Shown: positions 14,493 to 22,849 of the stretch, piece by piece | Layout of the letters: each line of letters opens with the position of its first letter | How positions within the stretch are numbered: position 1 is the first letter of the stretch | IMG/VR virus record: IMGVR_UViG_3300027749_000432 | Span: 1 to 26,830 of that record | Length of the DNA stretch: 26,830 nucleotides | From: a virus | Strand: one strand, 5' to 3' | The notes under the pieces: generated by a model | What the model was told of the DNA's origin: nothing | Seen by the model: only the letters and a program-made list of their open reading frames with translations | Database searches by the model: none | Made by a program: the position numbers and the translations under genes

Positions 14493-15563
14493 TTAGTTGG
14501 TTTCTGCGATAACTACAGACTGATCGGTGATTAGACCCAAGCCGTAGATTGAGTACCATGCAAGTGCATGCTCACGACCGAAGTCAAGGATACCACCATC
14601 GCGCAGTTCAACTGGCAATGAGATAGCGTGACCGAAAGCGTTGTCACCAATGAAGATTGCTGAGTAGCGATCTGCAGAGCCGTTACCCTGCTTGGTTACT
14701 GGAGTAGTGTAGCCACCACCAGTTGGGTATACAACGTTGTTAACTGATGAATCAGCAGTGTAGCCAGAGCCAGCACCGTTAGGTACTTTGCTAACCTGGG
14801 TGGTCTCAATGAAGACCGTGTCGTATAGACGACCGATTTCACCAAGCATGAAGTTACCTGGAGCAGCGTACTTCGTTACTTCGATGAATTCAGGATTGTC
14901 GCGAAGACGACGGCTCTGGTGAGGATGAACGAACGCAACGTAGGTTTCGCCTAGTCTCGGGATGTTCTTGGTTGCAAGTGTTTCGACAGCATCCTTGATG
15001 GTGTGTGTCGAAAGGTAGCTAGAACCGGTAAGACCTGCACGTGATGAAGCAGTTGTACCGTCAGAGTACCAAGTACCAGCGTTATTAAGGCTGCTACGGT
15101 CTTCACCGTAGATTACTGAAGAAGCTGCCATAAGGGTGTCACGAGCCTGACCATCAAGGTACAGAGCCATGTTGCGACCAAGAAGACGTGAAGCAGAAGC
15201 CATAACGTCATCGAAAGAAGCGTTCAGAAGAAGTTCTGAAACTGCGATTGCGTAGCCATGCTCAGCAACAGTGATTGAGAACTGCTGTGCTGTCAAAGCT
15301 GCGGTTGACATGCGAACACCTTCAACAAGTGCTGCTGCACTGCCGAGGTTGTTGTAACGCATGAAGTTGATCTGGAGACCAGGTGCAACACCAAGTTCAG
15401 TCTTCTTAACAGCGAACTGTTCGAAGCGCAAGATCGGCATTGACTGGAAAAGGATTTCCTTTGACCAGATTGTCTGGATAGACTGCGTAAGCTGGCTGTT
15501 AGCACCAGAGTACGCGGTTGGTGAACCGGCGAGATTGCCAGTTCCTGTAATGGACGCTGCCAT
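14493..15563 (-). CDS. Major capsid protein (HK97 fold, N4 gp56-like)
   Basis: A 356-residue protein directly after the scaffold gene, with AAGGAG before the ATG. Landmarks are an N-terminal helix with YSGANSQLTQSIQTIWSKEI, the spine-helix-like region HGYAIAVSELLLNASFDDVM, TYVAFVHPHQSRRLRDNPEF followed by IEVTKYAAP, GEIGRLYDTVFIET, and a C-terminal YSIYGLGLITDQSVVI. These fit the N4-gp56-type HK97-fold capsid family, normally 330-400 residues. About 415 copies or more would build the head. No protease is visible in the window and there is no obvious N-terminal pro-domain, so scaffold removal rather than capsid cleavage is likely. The strong hairpin after the gene is consistent with high expression. 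Confidence 0.92.
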   Translation of the reverse strand: MAASITGTGNLAGSPTAYSGANSQLTQSIQTIWSKEILFQSMPILRFEQFAVKKTELGVAPGLQINFMRYNNLGSAAALVEGVRMSTAALTAQQFSITVAEHGYAIAVSELLLNASFDDVMASASRLLGRNMALYLDGQARDTLMAASSVIYGEDRSSLNNAGTWYSDGTTASSRAGLTGSSYLSTHTIKDAVETLATKNIPRLGETYVAFVHPHQSRRLRDNPEFIEVTKYAAPGNFMLGEIGRLYDTVFIETTQVSKVPNGAGSGYTADSSVNNVVYPTGGGYTTPVTKQGNGSADRYSAIFIGDNAFGHAISLPVELRDGGILDFGREHALAWYSIYGLGLITDQSVVIAETN

Positions 15564-15607
15564 GTGGTTTACTCCTTAAGAGAATAATAGATGGATGATT
15601 GCTATTT

Positions 15608-16363
15608 CTAGCCGAATAGACCCTTGCCGCGATCAGAAGCTGCTTGACCAAGAAGCTTCCCACGGTATTTGGCGTACTCACTCACTGACATGGCGGCAAT
15701 TTGCTCTGCCGTGAACGTTTGTTGCTCCGAATTGGTGTCCAGGGGTCCGGACGGAGGAGAGGTTACCCGACTCCCCGTCATTTCACGACGAGCTGACGAC
15801 ATCGCCTGCTGCGCCGATTCAAGGATACGCGATGAGCGACCCTTAAGTCCTGCGATACTTTCTTCAATTTCTTCTGCGGTATTGCCAGAAATTAAATCAA
15901 GCAGTTCCGGAATGATATTGTCACGTTCTTCTTCAAGACGTGCACTCCGGTAGTTTTGAATCTCATTGAACTGACGTTCACGATCTAGTAGCGCGAAAGC
16001 TGTTTCACGTTCCTGACGTTCAGTCTCTAGACGTTCGGCCCATTCCTGCTCTTTAGCAGTAAGAAGTTCACGAACATCCATCTCTTCTTCAGCACGACGC
16101 TTAGCCTCAGCTTCAGCTTCTGCCCGCAAGCGTGCCTCTTCTTCAAGACGAGACTCACGATCTTGCTTCAAAGAATTTAGTTCTTCTTTAAGAGATTCGA
16201 TTTGTGGATATAGTTTTGATTTTTCTTGCTCTCGCACCTTATGAAGATCCTCTTCCGAGTATGTCTTCACCTGTGTCAGAGATTCCGACACCTCAGGCTG
16301 GAGAACAAATTCTTGTGTAGCATCAACAAACTGTTGAGTTACATCTACATCTGGTGTAGCCAT
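15608..16363 (-). CDS. Capsid scaffolding protein
   Basis: A 251-residue protein, very rich in Glu, Arg and Gln. A long coiled coil runs from about residue 35 to 190 (EEDLHKVREQEKSKL, LRAEAEAEAKRRAEEEMD, RQERETAFALLDRERQFNEI). A Pro/Ser/Gly linker (VTSPPSGPLDTN) then leads to a C-terminal capsid-binding tail (MSVSEYAKYRGKLLGQAASD). Portal-scaffold-capsid order and the coiled coil identify it. Scaffolds guide procapsid assembly inside the shell and leave before DNA packaging. The 'SV.EYAK.R..LLG' tail is a feature I recognise from actinobacterial phage scaffolds. No serine-protease motif is visible. AAAGGA precedes the ATG. Confidence 0.88.
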   Translation of the reverse strand: MATPDVDVTQQFVDATQEFVLQPEVSESLTQVKTYSEEDLHKVREQEKSKLYPQIESLKEELNSLKQDRESRLEEEARLRAEAEAEAKRRAEEEMDVRELLTAKEQEWAERLETERQERETAFALLDRERQFNEIQNYRSARLEEERDNIIPELLDLISGNTAEEIEESIAGLKGRSSRILESAQQAMSSARREMTGSRVTSPPSGPLDTNSEQQTFTAEQIAAMSVSEYAKYRGKLLGQAASDRGKGLFG

Positions 16364-16446
16364 AGTTATTATTCCTTTGAGTAGTTAGGTCGTTTTCCAA
16401 ATTAGTAGCACGATAGACCTGCGGATTTATTATGTATATAGCTCAA

Positions 16447-16464
16447 CATAAGATTAATCTCATG
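16447..16464. other. Inverted repeat in the portal-scaffold gap
   Basis: Minus-strand CATGAGA-TTAA-TCTTATG, a seven-pair stem with one G-T pair, lies 22 bases after the portal stop in the 122-base gap 16364-16485. No T-tract follows. The rest of the gap is AT-rich with TATATA and CATAAT elements that might be promoter -10 boxes, but no matching -35 box is convincing. No gene is visible. Confidence 0.35.
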
Positions 16465-16485
16465 TCCCGCTAAACTTATTATAGG

Positions 16486-18165
16486 TTATTCGTCTGCGTC
16501 GGGTCCCCTACGCTGAGGGATTTTTGTACCATACGCCTTAGTCACCAAATCATTTTGTAATTGCGCCATACTCTGTTGTTCAAACATTGCAGCGGCTGGT
16601 GTCATTTGTGGGGCCATAGGTTGTCCGTCTGGTCCCATCTGCTGTTCACCACTACCATCAGGCAAGATACCTGTTAGTGCAACAATTGCAGCATTGATTT
16701 GACTCTTAAGCATGTTAAGCGCACCGTCGGACTTTGCATCGTCCATAAGCTCTGTGCGAATTTCTTCAAGTTTCTCATTCGGGAACTCTTCGCCAAGGCG
16801 TCGTAGAGCACCTTCACGGCTTTCTAAGTTCATAGCCATCATCTGTTGGATTTCGCTAAGAACAATTAGCTTGTCTAGTGGAAGAGGTTGAGGGAAGTGA
16901 GCAAAAGTTTGGTAGGTTAGAGGATCATTAGGATCCAAGATCGGGTACTGACCAGGCTTAATTGGTCCGTTAAAGTCTGGATTCCATTCCAACATCTCTG
17001 GTTCTTTAAACGCAAGAGTACGAATGACAAGGCTATTGATTTGCTCTAGGCCCTTACCGTACTGAACAATCTTCTGGTTGTAGCGGTTCATCAACGGCTG
17101 GTACTGAATAGATAGCGCAACACCAGAGGTGTTAGATACAGCCTGGACCTGGCCTAGTGCACTTTCAGGAACACCAACCATTTCATGCATTGAGATCTTA
17201 ACAATCTTTAAGTACTCAATAGCCCCTTGAAGACCTGAGCCACCACCATCAAGGTTAAATACCTGAGCGTCTTTAGGAAGACCGCCCCAGACCTTCTTAG
17301 GGCCTTTCTCAAGGTTAGAAGCTTTAGCACCAGTAATAACAGTAACAGGAGCAGCGTGGTAGTTAATAATGTCTGCAACATCGGTAGCTACTTCGTTATA
17401 GTTACGGTTAAGAACAATAATGTCGTGGCAGTCAGATAGACCCCAAGGTGAGCCAGAAATTAAAACATTTGGAATATGAACCACTGGGATAAGACCTAGT
17501 GGGTTTGGACGAGAGTCAATCAATTCATCATTGATGTACTCTTCAATCATGTCATCTGTAAGGATTTCAGTGTAGGTGTATACCTGACGTGTACCTTCTA
17601 CAGATGTGCCCCAGAAACGGTATTTTAGCTTAAATCGAATAAGACGGTTACGATCATGTGGGTGGAACTCAGGGAAAGCAAATGATGAGTTCAGTGGCAG
17701 GATTCTTACACGGCCCGGATGAAACTTGCCGGTGCTGTCTTGCCAAGCCTCTTCATAAGCAACCTTTACAAAACAGTCACCGGAAACGCCGCCCTGCTGG
17801 CCCATTTCCCAAAGTACGCCGTGCTTATTGTTATCTACTTCCCAAACTCTTTTGAGTAGGTCAGGAACAATAGCCTCAGTCTGTTTAGGGCTACGGAACT
17901 GTACTCCGCGGCTAAAAGTAAAATTAACTACATAATCCGTAAATGCACGGAAGTAGTTGTATACCATCTGAGTTTCACCGATTTCACGGCGGTAACTCCA
18001 GTGGTGGCCAAGATACATGGCCCAGTTTAGGGAGTACCGGTTCAGTCTTGGACCGTGTACTTCAAACTCCTCATCCGCCAGCTCGACAAGTCCCAATGGG
18101 GAGATGGAGATAGTAAGGTCGGATGAGGCCGCCCTATAGGACGGTGGTGAGAAATCAATACTCAT
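16486..18165 (-). CDS. Portal protein
   Basis: A 559-residue protein between the small structural genes and the scaffold. The content fits a head portal: NYFRAFTDYVVNFTFSRGVQ near residue 70, a QQGGVSGDCFVKVAYEE strand near 125, then PNPLGLIPVVHIPN, the WGLSDCHDIIVLNRNYNEVA helix, VWGGLPKDAQVFNLDG and KISMHEMVGVPESALGQVQA. After these come SGVALSIQYQPLMNRYNQK and a Gln/Met/Pro-rich C-terminus. This order of clip, stem and crown elements, with the SGVAL helix, is shared by many phage portals. Twelve copies form the DNA channel at one capsid vertex and bind terminase, then the neck. The start at ATG 18165 follows GGAAGGACGTGAGGT. Confidence 0.92.
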   Translation of the reverse strand: MSIDFSPPSYRAASSDLTISISPLGLVELADEEFEVHGPRLNRYSLNWAMYLGHHWSYRREIGETQMVYNYFRAFTDYVVNFTFSRGVQFRSPKQTEAIVPDLLKRVWEVDNNKHGVLWEMGQQGGVSGDCFVKVAYEEAWQDSTGKFHPGRVRILPLNSSFAFPEFHPHDRNRLIRFKLKYRFWGTSVEGTRQVYTYTEILTDDMIEEYINDELIDSRPNPLGLIPVVHIPNVLISGSPWGLSDCHDIIVLNRNYNEVATDVADIINYHAAPVTVITGAKASNLEKGPKKVWGGLPKDAQVFNLDGGGSGLQGAIEYLKIVKISMHEMVGVPESALGQVQAVSNTSGVALSIQYQPLMNRYNQKIVQYGKGLEQINSLVIRTLAFKEPEMLEWNPDFNGPIKPGQYPILDPNDPLTYQTFAHFPQPLPLDKLIVLSEIQQMMAMNLESREGALRRLGEEFPNEKLEEIRTELMDDAKSDGALNMLKSQINAAIVALTGILPDGSGEQQMGPDGQPMAPQMTPAAAMFEQQSMAQLQNDLVTKAYGTKIPQRRGPDADE

Positions 18166-18201
18166 ACCTCACGTCCTTCCATATTAAAGTTCATAATTGC
18201 C

Positions 18202-18444
18202 CTAAACAAAACTGTGTTGTTTGCGCTCTTTTTCTTTGCGCTTTTTCTTGTCTTCTTCTTCTTTTTTAAAATCTCTAAATCTTGGATCTACGTCTTTTAA
18301 AGAGTCAACGTAAGTTCCACCTAACCTAGCATACTCATTTTTTATGCCACCAGCCGCAGCATAATTCATATGAGCGCCTGCATGGTGGATTGCTCTTTGG
18401 CGCATTGAGATTGAATCATATAGTTGAGGATTTGCTGGTACCAT
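18202..18444 (-). CDS. 80-residue small protein before portal
   Basis: I place the start at ATG 18444 because AAGGAG lies seven bases upstream; a TTG two codons earlier is possible but poorer. The protein begins MVPANPQLYDSISMRQRAIH and has a HHAGAHMNYAAAGGIKNEYA middle with three histidines. After RLGGTYVDSLKDVDPRFRDF the C-terminus is very basic and acidic (KKEEEDKKKRKEKERK). No family is recognised. The position between head genes suggests a minor head component or an assembly factor, and the charged tail suggests contact with DNA or scaffold. Confidence 0.65.
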   Translation of the reverse strand: MVPANPQLYDSISMRQRAIHHAGAHMNYAAAGGIKNEYARLGGTYVDSLKDVDPRFRDFKKEEEDKKKRKEKERKQHSFV

Positions 18445-18469
18445 GATCAAACTCCTTACGTAACGACTA

Positions 18470-18500
18470 CCCAGCCCTAGAGAAGAGGTATAGGGCTGGG
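18470..18500 (-). terminator. Perfect 10-pair hairpin, possible weak terminator
   Basis: Minus-strand CCCAGCCCTA and TAGGGCTGGG form a perfect stem around an 11-base loop, 17 bases after the stop of the 134-residue gene. The following TAGTCGTTACG is not a T-run, so this may stabilise mRNA or attenuate rather than fully terminate. Confidence 0.5.
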
Positions 18501-18516
18501 GAGCCGCTACAGGTGA

Positions 18517-18921
18517 CTAGTCTACTACAGTTGCAGGGTTAATGCGTGTGTAGTGGCCACCTGAACGAATGTCTTCTTCAAAGCGAAGTTCAGCAGCATT
18601 GCCGAAAGCGCCTTCAGAGAAGTTACCCAAGAAGTTAGGTGATTCAACCCAAGCAGCTGAGCCAACGTGTGCACGCTCTGCCATGGTCTCTTCTGGGTAC
18701 TTCTCGAATACGTTCTGATTGTGGTTAGGACGACCCGGAGGTGTAATGTACCCCTGGGATGCGCCATTTTGGAACTCATTTGGAACGTCAGTATCTGTTG
18801 CAATACCCTCTTCAAAACGAAGTGGACCACGAAGTCCAGGTTGTGCATCACTGAACTTACGCTCGTATGATACCGGGGTCTTCTCAGGGAACTGAGGGAC
18901 CGGAGCAATGTTAGCTGCCAT
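18517..18921 (-). CDS. 134-residue probable structural protein
   Basis: The start at ATG 18921 (MAANIAPVPQFPEKTP) has TTTAGGAG at good spacing and resembles the starts of the scaffold and capsid genes; a GTG 36 bases upstream is less likely. The protein is Pro/Asn/Glu-rich with little regular structure: PLRFEEGIATDTDVPNEFQN, GYITPPGRPNHNQNVFEKYP, then SPNFLGNFSEGAF and RSGGHYTRINPATVVD. LRFEE occurs twice (near residues 34 and 112), hinting at an internal repeat. It lies between terminase and portal and is followed by a hairpin, like other probably abundant proteins here. The family is not recognised; a minor head or decoration protein is possible. Confidence 0.6.
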   Translation of the reverse strand: MAANIAPVPQFPEKTPVSYERKFSDAQPGLRGPLRFEEGIATDTDVPNEFQNGASQGYITPPGRPNHNQNVFEKYPEETMAERAHVGSAAWVESPNFLGNFSEGAFGNAAELRFEEDIRSGGHYTRINPATVVD

Positions 18922-19006
18922 AGTTATTTTTCTCCTAAAGGGATTGAGGATCCTCACTTACGAGTTTCCTACGAATTTGCCTAAATGTCAGAGTAAACGC
19001 ATAAAA

Positions 19007-20623
19007 TTAAAAAAATGGATTTGCGCTTGCTTCAACAGTTGGCATGACTAATTCTTTAGTCATAGACACCGCAATAGCCAATGAATCAACAAAATCATCA
19101 TGAGCATGGGCTTCATCCGGTGCAGAAACAGTGAAGTTCGGACCTTTATAGTGTACCTCAGCGTCAACCATTTGTTGGTAGAAACGCTTCCAAATTCTTA
19201 ATCTACGAGTTTTAGCGTGTGCAGGCCAAGCAATCATACGACGTTGAATAAGAGCCTGTAGATGCTTAAATCTTTTAGATTGTTCAGAAGGACTTGATGT
19301 AAGGGGTACAACTTCAGCACGTGGCATAAGAACCTTAAGACGTTGGGCCACTGCATCACCAACACCGTTAGCGTCGATTCCTATAGCAAGAACGTCGTAT
19401 GCACCTAAGAAGTTAACAATTTGATAGTACTGCTCTTCCCAGTCATCGCCCTGAATCTCAAGCCAATTTAGAATTCTATGATCATAATAGTTAAATTCAT
19501 CTGGTCGATCCCAGTCCACCCACACCACAGTCACAATCGTAGAGTCCATCTTACGTGCAGGATCAATACCTACAATTACAGGTGACTGGTACCAGCTTTT
19601 AACAATCTCTTGTGAAGTGTCTCCCAGATCGTCCATAACGTTAGAAGTAACAAACATTCCTCGCTCAAGCAACCATTTGCAGTTGTATGACATTTGGAAC
19701 TCGTCAGAGTCCTCACCAATACGTAACATCTCTTTTTTGATGAACTTACCGTAGTTAGAGTTACACTTCTCTACATCGCGGTAGTCCCACTGGAAATGGT
19801 TTTGTTTAGCATTTCGACCAGTCTGACGTCTTTTATTTGACTGGATAGCTTTGTAGAAGTTGTTCTTAGAAGTTGTAGGAGTTCCCGTCTTAACCATTGT
19901 AGCGTTGTAGTAAGCACCCATTGGGGAGATAGATTTGGCAACCACAAAGTCGTCAGCTTCCTGACACTCATCAATAATCATTAAGTGGAACGACTTAGAC
20001 TCAATTTTAGCTCTTGGGTTAGCTGTCATCATCATTGCGGTAGAGCCGGAGTTTTTAAGTTTAATGTTTCTTGTTACCCCGGGTACTTTACTAAGAGAGT
20101 CGTCAATCTCTGAGTCTCCAAGGATTTCAATAGCAGTCTCACTAGTAAGTCGGGACACTACACGAGCAAACAAAGTTTCCGCCTGGGACTGTACAGGAGC
20201 AAACATACCTACCCACAGACCGTCACCAAACTTACCTAGAAGCTCTGGGTACATCTGTGCAAGTCTTGGTAGCAAAACCATAAGTGCAGCCACTGTGTTA
20301 GCAATAGTTTCTGATTTACCAGACTGACGTGCTGCAAGGGCTGTAACTTCTTCACCGTCATTGATAATGACTGATTCAATAATTCTTCTTGCCAAAGGCT
20401 TTTGATAAGGGTGAAGTTCGTGACCAACAAGCGCAGTCATAAACTGCATAATCTTGTCTATAAGCTGTACAACAAACTCTCTTGATAATTCATCAAGACC
20501 GTCATCTTCTTCTCGATTCTCTTCTTCAGCTTCTTTGTTTAGATATTCTAAAGGATCAGGAAAATAGAGTTCCTCAAAGTTCTCTTCTAAGTTCTCTTCT
20601 TCTTCTGTATATTCTGGATTCAT
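19007..20623 (-). CDS. terL: Terminase large subunit
   Basis: A 538-residue packaging motor. After an acidic 45-residue N-terminus the ATPase domain shows Walker A AARQSGKS (97-104) and Walker B MIIDECQEAD (215-224), with a likely coupling motif KTGTPTTSKN (245-254). The RNase-H-like nuclease has GIDPARKMDST (352-362), IGIDANGVG (414-422) and HDDFVDSLA (508-516), giving acidic residues D354, D417 and D509/D513. It pumps DNA through the portal and cuts concatemers. It begins in a TAATG overlap with the small gene upstream. The length is normal, and all key motifs are intact. Confidence 0.96.
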   Translation of the reverse strand: MNPEYTEEEENLEENFEELYFPDPLEYLNKEAEEENREEDDGLDELSREFVVQLIDKIMQFMTALVGHELHPYQKPLARRIIESVIINDGEEVTALAARQSGKSETIANTVAALMVLLPRLAQMYPELLGKFGDGLWVGMFAPVQSQAETLFARVVSRLTSETAIEILGDSEIDDSLSKVPGVTRNIKLKNSGSTAMMMTANPRAKIESKSFHLMIIDECQEADDFVVAKSISPMGAYYNATMVKTGTPTTSKNNFYKAIQSNKRRQTGRNAKQNHFQWDYRDVEKCNSNYGKFIKKEMLRIGEDSDEFQMSYNCKWLLERGMFVTSNVMDDLGDTSQEIVKSWYQSPVIVGIDPARKMDSTIVTVVWVDWDRPDEFNYYDHRILNWLEIQGDDWEEQYYQIVNFLGAYDVLAIGIDANGVGDAVAQRLKVLMPRAEVVPLTSSPSEQSKRFKHLQALIQRRMIAWPAHAKTRRLRIWKRFYQQMVDAEVHYKGPNFTVSAPDEAHAHDDFVDSLAIAVSMTKELVMPTVEASANPFF

Positions 20624-20859
20624 TACATACCACGCTTAACAAGTTCTTTAATAACGGCATGCAGTGCTTCAGCACCTAATTCAGCCTCAGCTAACATCTC
20701 TGGCTCGCCACTGCGGTCCCAAGAGACGACATTTTTGCCAATAGTAAACAAAGTCTGATCTACCCAGCGAATAAGCTCAGCAGTATCTAAGGAAGCAACT
20801 CGCTTCTCTAATTTTGTTTGTTCTTGCTCAATTTGTTTATTTTTTTTGAGTCGTATCAT
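20623..20859 (-). CDS. 78-residue helical protein coupled to terminase
   Basis: I choose ATG 20859 (MIRLKKNKQIEQEQTKLEKR). A longer TTG start 21 bases upstream would extend the overlap with the previous gene to 44 bases. A GTGGGG sequence lies eight bases before the chosen start. The product is mostly helical, with a basic/coiled N-terminus and a C-terminal LGAEALHAVIKELVKRGM helix. Its stop overlaps the terminase ATG (TAATG), so translation is coupled. By position it could be a small terminase subunit or partner, but no helix-turn-helix is evident. Confidence 0.55.
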   Translation of the reverse strand: MIRLKKNKQIEQEQTKLEKRVASLDTAELIRWVDQTLFTIGKNVVSWDRSGEPEMLAEAELGAEALHAVIKELVKRGM

Positions 20860-21151
20860 TTTTTGCCCCACTAATTCCAAAACGTAAAGTATCCCAGTCT
20901 AATTCATGATCTTCTACATAACGACCACGGATAGCGTAGGTTAATGCTTCGCTTTCAGTATACGAAGTCTTCCAAGTACCAATAACCATAGCCTTACGAG
21001 TAAATGGTAAACGAATAGACCAGCCACTGCCAAAGCGGAAAGGCTCATCAATTTCTTGTGTCTCTGCTTTTTCCCACAAGCCTTTAGGCTTAGTTGGGTA
21101 CTCTAGCGGATGCCAGTAAAAATTACGAAATTCTTTTGGTTCTGTAGCCAT
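20837..21151 (-). CDS. Hypothetical 104-residue protein
   Basis: An acidic/aromatic protein: FYWHPLEYPTKPKGLWEKAE, then EPFRFGSGWSIRLPFTRKAM, VIGTWKTSYTESEALTYAIR, and DHELDWDTLRFGI near the C-terminus. The 'WSIRLPFTRKAMVIGTWK...SE.EAL..AI..R' pattern suggests a small alpha/beta protein. It lies one base after the KTSC-domain gene and overlaps the 78-residue gene by 23 bases. No family is recognised and no membrane segment is present. Confidence 0.6.
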   Translation of the reverse strand: MATEPKEFRNFYWHPLEYPTKPKGLWEKAETQEIDEPFRFGSGWSIRLPFTRKAMVIGTWKTSYTESEALTYAIRGRYVEDHELDWDTLRFGISGAKNDTTQKK

Positions 21152-21152
21152 C

Positions 21153-22046
21153 TTATATTGGTCCTCTGTTTCTTTTGCTCTTTACACGTTTCATCTTATA
21201 GTCTGCCGGATTCTTGCCGTTGGCCTTAGCCTTATTTATATCATAGTACCTTGCACTAGTGCGTGGTTGCCAACCACCCGCCTTTGCCTTCTTAATCTGA
21301 GCACCTCTAGCACGGCCATAGGCAATAACTCTAACTTCTTCAGGAACCTGAGACATATCAGCAATACCACGAGGCAGCTTATCAAGCTTATCCTTGATGT
21401 ACTTCCACTTGCTTGTCTCCGCCTTAAAATCGTCCCACATCTTACGTGTACAATTATAATAGTTATAAACTGTGCCATCTCTAAACACTAAAGTAATAAT
21501 TGATCGCTCGTTATCAAACGCTGCGGCCACTGTGCGAGGACGCTCAGGGTTTTCAGTAGATGTAGGAATTTCAACATCGTCTTCACGATTTTCATCAAAT
21601 GATACGGGGCCAGTAGATACTCTTTCCCCGGTTTCTACGTTAATAGCTCCTGTGTTAGGAGTGATTGGGCTATCAGCATAGTTGTCATACTCAAAGCCAC
21701 GTGCTTGACGCTTACCACCTGGAGCAGCTTCAAAGCCCTCCCAAAGGTTATTAGATACCCAAATCTCTTGTGATTTAGCAGCAGATTCTTTGTCTTCAAC
21801 CTCCATAACTGCGGCATAGTTAAAGTTGTAAATTTCTTCTTTAGTTTTAGGATCTATACCAATTAGCTTTTCATCAATTTTAGGATTGTACCCAAATAAA
21901 GTAGACCTTTGATTAGACCTATTTAACAAGTCATTACGAGTATTAGGATGCACAGACCCTGGAGGATTAATTGCGTTATTTAAAGCCCTTGTGCGTCTAT
22001 TATTAAGTCTATTAAAAGCATCTTCAGGTGTAGGCAGATCAGCCAT
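21153..22046 (-). CDS. KTSC-domain protein
   Basis: A 297-residue protein. Residues about 171-222 read like a KTSC domain: TVAAAFDNERSIITLVFRDG followed by TVYNYYNCTRKMWDDFKAE and KWKYIKDKL. In that family a Lys/Thr-Ser-Cys-named short beta-alpha fold with an 'F.dG..Y.Y..v....w..f..a.s.gkyi' order is found alone or as part of phage proteins. The N-terminal 165 residues are Asn/Arg-rich and probably disordered, and the last 60 are very basic (KMKRVKSKRNRGPI). A basic tail and a place just before terminase suggest nucleic-acid binding in packaging, but this is inference. The function of KTSC domains is not settled. Confidence 0.65.
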   Translation of the reverse strand: MADLPTPEDAFNRLNNRRTRALNNAINPPGSVHPNTRNDLLNRSNQRSTLFGYNPKIDEKLIGIDPKTKEEIYNFNYAAVMEVEDKESAAKSQEIWVSNNLWEGFEAAPGGKRQARGFEYDNYADSPITPNTGAINVETGERVSTGPVSFDENREDDVEIPTSTENPERPRTVAAAFDNERSIITLVFRDGTVYNYYNCTRKMWDDFKAETSKWKYIKDKLDKLPRGIADMSQVPEEVRVIAYGRARGAQIKKAKAGGWQPRTSARYYDINKAKANGKNPADYKMKRVKSKRNRGPI

Positions 22047-22055
22047 AAACGCCCC

Positions 22056-22220
22056 TTAGAAGGTATCTGTTAGTGTAAAGTCTTGACGTTCCATAGGATT
22101 AACATGGTATAGAACGTGAATAGTGTCATGATGAGAAAAAAAGTCTTTGCCTACCATCTGAGCAGTCCAAATCTTTTCATGGATATAAACTTGTTCTTCT
22201 TCTTGCTCTTTTTCGTCCAT
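22056..22220 (-). CDS. 54-residue acidic protein
   Basis: I choose ATG 22220 (MDEKEQEEEQVYIHEKIWTA), preceded by GAGGAAG at eight bases and placed one base after the previous stop. An in-frame extension to 22295 lies wholly inside the previous gene and is rejected. The protein has an acidic start and a compact beta-like remainder (KDFFSHHDTIHVLYHVNPME). No family is recognised. Start signal and tight spacing support it. Confidence 0.6.
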   Translation of the reverse strand: MDEKEQEEEQVYIHEKIWTAQMVGKDFFSHHDTIHVLYHVNPMERQDFTLTDTF

Positions 22221-22221
22221 G

Positions 22222-22518
22222 CTATTCTTCCTCTTCTGGGGACTCTTCCATTGAAGTATCGCACTTATGCTCGTATAAGTCTGGCTCATGTACAAAAGCT
22301 TGACAGCTCTTGCACTTAAACCACTTATAAGGTTTAAAGTTATTTTGTGCTGTGCCCTCTACAGGAACCTCTGGACCACCATTCCCACTCCTTTGCTCAT
22401 ACTCTTCTACTACAGGGAGAGAACGGTAGAGCTCAGGAGGGAATGGGCCTCTGGCACCGCCAGCGGTCTTTGGTACAGGGTGACCCTGCTTTGTTTGGAT
22501 TCTAGTTATCCGAGACAT
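22222..22518 (-). CDS. 98-residue protein with C-terminal zinc finger
   Basis: The N-terminus is Pro/Gly-rich (KTAGGARGPFPPELYRSLPV). Residues about 67-86 hold KWFKCKSCQAFVHEPDLYEH followed by KC, a single CxxC...H...H/C finger that could bind zinc. The end is acidic (EESPEEEE). It overlaps the previous gene by 17 bases. The CKSC...EHKC finger is like those in other phage small proteins but has no clear family. Partner or nucleic-acid binding is possible. Confidence 0.65.
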   Translation of the reverse strand: MSRITRIQTKQGHPVPKTAGGARGPFPPELYRSLPVVEEYEQRSGNGGPEVPVEGTAQNNFKPYKWFKCKSCQAFVHEPDLYEHKCDTSMEESPEEEE

Positions 22519-22822
22519 CTGCAGCGCCCGAATCTGCTGTCTTCTTTGCTGCGGCCTTCTTTGCAGGAGCGTCTACAGGAGCTTCTACTACTGGTTCTTC
22601 AACCGGTGCTTCTACTACTGGAGCTTCTTCCACAACTGGCTCAGGCTCAACGACAGGAGCTTCTACGGCTACTGCAGGTTGCTCAACACGTGGCAATAAG
22701 CCTGCACGCTGATCGTTAATCAACGACCATGGGACACAGGTCGCACAAAAATACGCTGTTGACGCAAATGGTGGTGATGATACGTACTCAGCTTCTTTTT
22801 CACAGTTATCGCATTTAATCAT
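22502..22822 (-). CDS. 106-residue zinc-ribbon protein with Pro/Val/Glu repeats
   Basis: The first 30 residues are a zinc ribbon: MIKCDNCEKEAEYVSSPPFA then AYFCATCVPW (CxxC...CxxC). Residues 46-86 are a repeat of AP-V-V-E-(A/E)-P units, likely extended and flexible. The end is Lys/Ala-rich (APAKKAAAKKTADSG), similar to other DNA- or RNA-binding tails. It is transcribed after the 360-residue virion protein and the intervening hairpin. Such zinc-ribbon-plus-linker proteins are common in actinobacterial phages; the role is unknown. Confidence 0.65.
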   Translation of the reverse strand: MIKCDNCEKEAEYVSSPPFASTAYFCATCVPWSLINDQRAGLLPRVEQPAVAVEAPVVEPEPVVEEAPVVEAPVEEPVVEAPVDAPAKKAAAKKTADSGAADVSDN

Positions 22823-22849
22823 AATAGTTACCTTTTGTTTATGTAGGAA

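Noticed and set aside
16364-16485. Promoter for the scaffold-capsid genes
   Set aside because: TATATA and CATAAT could be -10 boxes, but no convincing -35 box or shared phage-promoter motif was found in the other gaps.
22056-22295. 79-residue version of the 54-residue acidic protein
   Set aside because: The extra N-terminus lies entirely inside the preceding gene and the internal ATG at 22220 has a much better ribosome-binding site.
22288-22719. 143-residue plus-strand open frame
   Set aside because: It lies antisense to two coupled minus-strand zinc-finger genes. Its Leu/Arg-rich repeats are the complement of the Pro/Val/Glu repeat, and no ribosome-binding site precedes it.
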